Assembly: GCA_916700875.1 (NCBI GenBank)
Contig: CAKAKS010000031.1
Coordinates: 9,821,977 to 9,885,976, forward strand
From: Sebastes aleutianus
Taxonomy: Eukaryota; Chordata; Actinopteri; Perciformes; Sebastidae
Direction: 5' to 3'
Length of the DNA: 64,000 nt
Below, piece by piece: positions 61,358-64,000 of the stretch. The notes under the pieces were generated by a model. That model saw only the letters and a program-made list of their open reading frames with translations, was not told the origin of the DNA and did no database searches. Each line of letters begins with the position of its first letter. Positions within the stretch are counted from its first letter, which is position 1. The position numbers were made by a program, and so were the translations under genes.

Positions 61358-62806
61358 GTATGTAAAGCTAAACAACAAAAAAAAAAAAAAAAAAAAAAGC
61401 TGAGCCACAGCCCGATCTGACTGTGCGCCCCCGCGATGTCCAACTATTATATCTGCTATAGGAGAGAAAAGGGACTCTGTTGTCCCTTTGTCAACCTTGC
61501 GTGGCGATCGAGCGACTGTCAGGACCCGAGAATGGCTTTAATATCAGCCATCTCTCGGTCCATGAAAGGTAATTTGGTGTGAACGTGGACTGCATATTCA
61601 GCATGCCTCCTCTTCCTAAAAGAGGCTGCTGTCACACACCGTCCATCCGCTTCCTTTGCTTTTAAGCCGATGCGCGTAAATACGCTGCGCATCCTGGCGC
61701 GCCTGTTGTTACCATGATAACCTACATCAGGTTATATAGCACGGTAAATATATGGTACAAACAAATGCGGTAACTGTATTTGAAGGCCCGTGGCTGAAAA
61801 GAAAAGCGCACATGGCATGATCAGCAGCGAGCGAGGCGTAGTCTTAAACCAGCCCTGTTGGGTTGAGCTTCGCTATCATCTCCTCCATCCACTACCGCAA
61901 TATGATGCTAGTGCGCTTTTTTAAATTTCCGGGTGCAGCGAATGATGAAGCTTTTTTTTTTTTTGGCCCTCCTGATTGCATTTCTTTCCCTTGACGTGTG
62001 ACACATCCCCATCATGCCGGACATTCAGAGCGTCGGTGTATGTTTTAAATAGTATTGGATTGCTATTATATAGCCATCATCCCCATTAAAGACAGAGCAA
62101 GAAAGATGCAGTCAGCATCTTGGCTCTATAGAAAAAGAGCTTTACTGCCAGATATCTTCCCAAAAAAAAGCTCAGTTTTTTGTGAAATAACAACCCCTGC
62201 AGTGTTTTTCCTCCATAGCCTAATGAATATATAATAAGCAAGTCATGTAAACCTATCTTTAGGATCATCTTCCTAGCTATATCAGGTGGCACCGAACACC
62301 AATGTCAACACATGCTGTGTCCTCTGCTGCACTCAGCTGTCACTATACACAATTTGCTTTGAGTTAGGATTTCCCCCAAGGTCTCTGCAGCCTTGGATTT
62401 TTATTCAGCTGCGAGAGAAAAAGAAAAACTCAAGGATTTTCTCGGTTTAATAATTCTGCACATGTGAGAAAAAAATATATTTTATATGTATTTTTGCAGA
62501 TTTCATACAGAGATGACAACATACAGATGGGTATAACCTTGTCCTCATACATTGAAAGTGTACCAGAGCTGAGTCAGTCCATTATAATGGGCACACAGGA
62601 TAAACAAAATCATAGTAGATTACATTCCCAAGTGGTTGGCTTGAATACCACAGTGAAGATATTCAACATCTGTTTTTCTTTGCTTACTTTAACCACATGT
62701 AACCTTTCTCCTACTGAACTGATGTTTGGTCTGAAAAGTTTGCGATTAGCAGCCGCCGTCCGCAGCCATTATCTGTATGTATTTATATGTGCTTGCATTC
62801 TTTCAG
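61358..62806 (+). other. slc27a4: slc27a4 intron 1 (predicted)
   Basis: Begins GTATGT and ends TTCTTTCAG. Contains an A-rich tract (61378-61398) and moderately GC-rich sequence to about 61720; no exon or repeat of note was seen. Confidence 0.5.
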
Positions 62807-62968
62807 GATGATGCGTCTAGCGTGTTGCACAGCCCTGCTGTTCGTGTTGAAGCTGCTGGTGGGCTTGCCTTGGTACCAGGTTCTCCCGGCCATCCTGATC
62901 TTCTACCTGGGGAGCGGAGGATGGAGCTTCCTGCAGATTTTCGCCAAAACAATTTGCAGAGACTTACA
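62807..62968 (+). CDS. slc27a4: long-chain fatty acid transport protein 4, first coding exon
   Basis: FATP4 (SLC27A4) is a membrane acyl-CoA synthetase that couples long-chain fatty-acid uptake to CoA activation, mostly at the endoplasmic reticulum. This exon opens one base before ATG 62808 and encodes 53 residues plus two bases, ending at donor GTAAGC (62969). Residues about 5-35 are hydrophobic, forming the N-terminal membrane segment. The block FYLGSGGWSFLQIFAKTICR (32-51) matches the YLGSGGWRF..FIKT.RRD signature of FATP1/FATP4. Choice of slc27a4 over slc27a1 rests mainly on neighbouring swi5 (both at human 9q34.11). A second ATG follows directly at 62811. The AMP-binding domain lies outside the window. 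Confidence 0.8.
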
Positions 62969-63970
62969 GTAAGCATGGGGTTGATGTTGTATATGTGTTG
63001 GCATGGTTCCAGTGCTAATGGAACCTAGAAAACTCACTTCTTCTTTTTCACAATAGGTCACTCTGACTTTAATTTGAGTATTTTAACATCCATATCTGGT
63101 GAACTGTAGCCCTATCATTGTCTCAGCGCACTGTTAAAAAATAATTTGGAGAGTCATAGCTCCTTTTTTGTATAAAATTTGTTATTATTCCAACAGTGTT
63201 CATTCAATATGGATGGGAGAGCAGCAAAGCCTCCCTATCAGATCCAATGCACTGGATACTCAGCCAAATCAATAGCAAATATGTCACTGTCCAACTGTAC
63301 AGTACAACTGTACAAAACACTATTTTTTTTTCGTTTTGTTTTTCTTAAAAGCTTGAAGCAGCTCAAGTTTCACACAATAATACATACCTTTTAAAATTTG
63401 AGTCTTGTTACGCTTTAGAAGGACGTCGTGCAGTTAAAGTGGGGGCAGGCAGAATATTTTTGGCATCATTGTGCAAAAATTCCATAATAATCTTTCAGCA
63501 TACTGGATTCAAGTGTTCTGAAAGATAACTAGACTTCTGCACCTCCTCAACAGTACACTACAAGATGTTTTTTGAAAACATTTGAGGTGAGAAATAGGCA
63601 TTACAGTAACAGAATATTGATTCATATTTGATCAGCGCAGCCTAGTTGATCGGAGTTTGCGAGTGATTGACAGCTGCTCAGAGACGGCAGGCTCCAGCTC
63701 GGCGTTGATTGGTTGTTTTCCTCCGGTCTGTGAAATCTTGCAGATACCATTAGGAGCACCTGAGGACACCGGAGATTTATTTTTTTTCAGATTACCTGTC
63801 TCATGCACTACTGTCAGGCTATAGTAACCGTTTTCTAAAAATAACTTTTTTGTAATCATATTTGCTCCAATCTCGTCTACTGCTGCGTTAAATGCATCAG
63901 TTTGATTAGTGGACATTTGATTAGTCTTGTTTCTGATAACAAGTTTTTCCATAGGGGGAACTTTTGCAAC
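62969..63970 (+). other. slc27a4: slc27a4 intron 2 (partial)
   Basis: Holds another family X copy at about 63440-63870. The stretch 62969-63430 shows nothing recognisable. Confidence 0.6.
63440..63870 (+). repeat. dispersed repeat family X, copy near window end
   Basis: Shares GGCAGAATATTTTTGGCATC, CAGTACACTACAAGATGTTT, CGGAGTTTGCGAGTGATTGA and GATTGGTTGTTTTCCTCC with the copies at 58.7-60.4 kb. The class is unknown. Confidence 0.7.
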
Positions 63971-64000
63971 TAGGGCTGTTCTCAACCAAAGAAATCCCTC
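63971..64000 (+). mobile_element. start of a hAT-like element, cut by window end
   Basis: TAGGGCTGTTCTCAACCAAA matches a hAT-type terminus and resembles the fragment at 15748. Only 30 bases are present. Confidence 0.4.

Noticed and set aside
61028..61408. Minus-strand 126-codon ORF over the slc27a4 leader
   Set aside because: Its phenylalanine-rich part reads the poly(A) tract in reverse, and the rest overlaps the plus-strand leader with a good donor; no homology recognised.
1..64000. CRISPR array, operons, ribosome binding sites
   Set aside because: The spliced genes and vertebrate protein families show a eukaryotic nuclear genome; the direct repeats found are microsatellites and minisatellites without spacer structure.

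Overview
The window is vertebrate nuclear DNA and almost certainly comes from a teleost fish. Genes are split into small exons with GT-AG introns, coding density is very low, and introns and spacers hold short microsatellites, hAT/MITE-type DNA transposon remnants and a tRNA-derived SINE of kinds common in fish. Several interspersed families resemble repeats I associate with percomorph (perch-like) fishes, but species cannot be fixed from this sequence alone.

Four genes can be supported. (1) dbh, dopamine beta-hydroxylase, minus strand: only exon 1 (2854-3222) and the first ~2.85 kb of intron 1 are present; the rest lies left of the window. (2) fam163b, plus strand: a probable non-coding first exon ending at 11907, a 31-codon membrane exon (34487-34579) and a terminal coding exon (39294-39734), with a ~2 kb 3' UTR. 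(3) swi5, plus strand, complete in five coding exons (48724-55565, 136 residues): the recombination-repair partner of Sfr1. (4) slc27a4 (fatp4), plus strand: a non-coding 5' region (~59.3-61.36 kb) and the first coding exon (62808-62968); the rest lies right of the window.

The dbh/fam163b pair is divergent (head to head), as I recall for human 9q34.2. swi5 and slc27a4 correspond to human 9q34.11, where I recall TRUB2 and COQ4 lying between them; neither is visible here. dbh makes noradrenaline in catecholamine vesicles and fam163b is a small brain-enriched membrane protein, while swi5 and slc27a4 are general repair and fatty-acid activation genes, so this is a syntenic block and not an operon-like pathway.

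Layout: 1-3222 dbh 5' part; 3.2-10.6 kb intergenic with a TTAA-flanked element, a 588-bp long-TIR MITE and a repeat flanked by direct duplications; 10.8-34.5 kb fam163b exon 1 and a very long intron 1 with a REST/RE1-like site, a duplicated pentanucleotide array, and most of a five-copy repeat family in alternating orientation; 34.5-41.8 kb fam163b coding part and 3' UTR; 42.1-42.85 kb a 42-bp minisatellite; 45.4 kb a hAT MITE; 48.5-56.1 kb swi5; 58.1-60.85 kb a hAT element and a triplicated segment carrying a TATA-like box; 61-64 kb the start of slc27a4.

I found no CRISPR array, rRNA, stand-alone tRNA or viral gene, and no evidence of a wholly new biological system. The most testable observations are regulatory: the RE1 site, the overlapping upstream ORF in fam163b, complementary AC/GT repeats around swi5 exon 3, and the triplicated promoter-like segment upstream of slc27a4.
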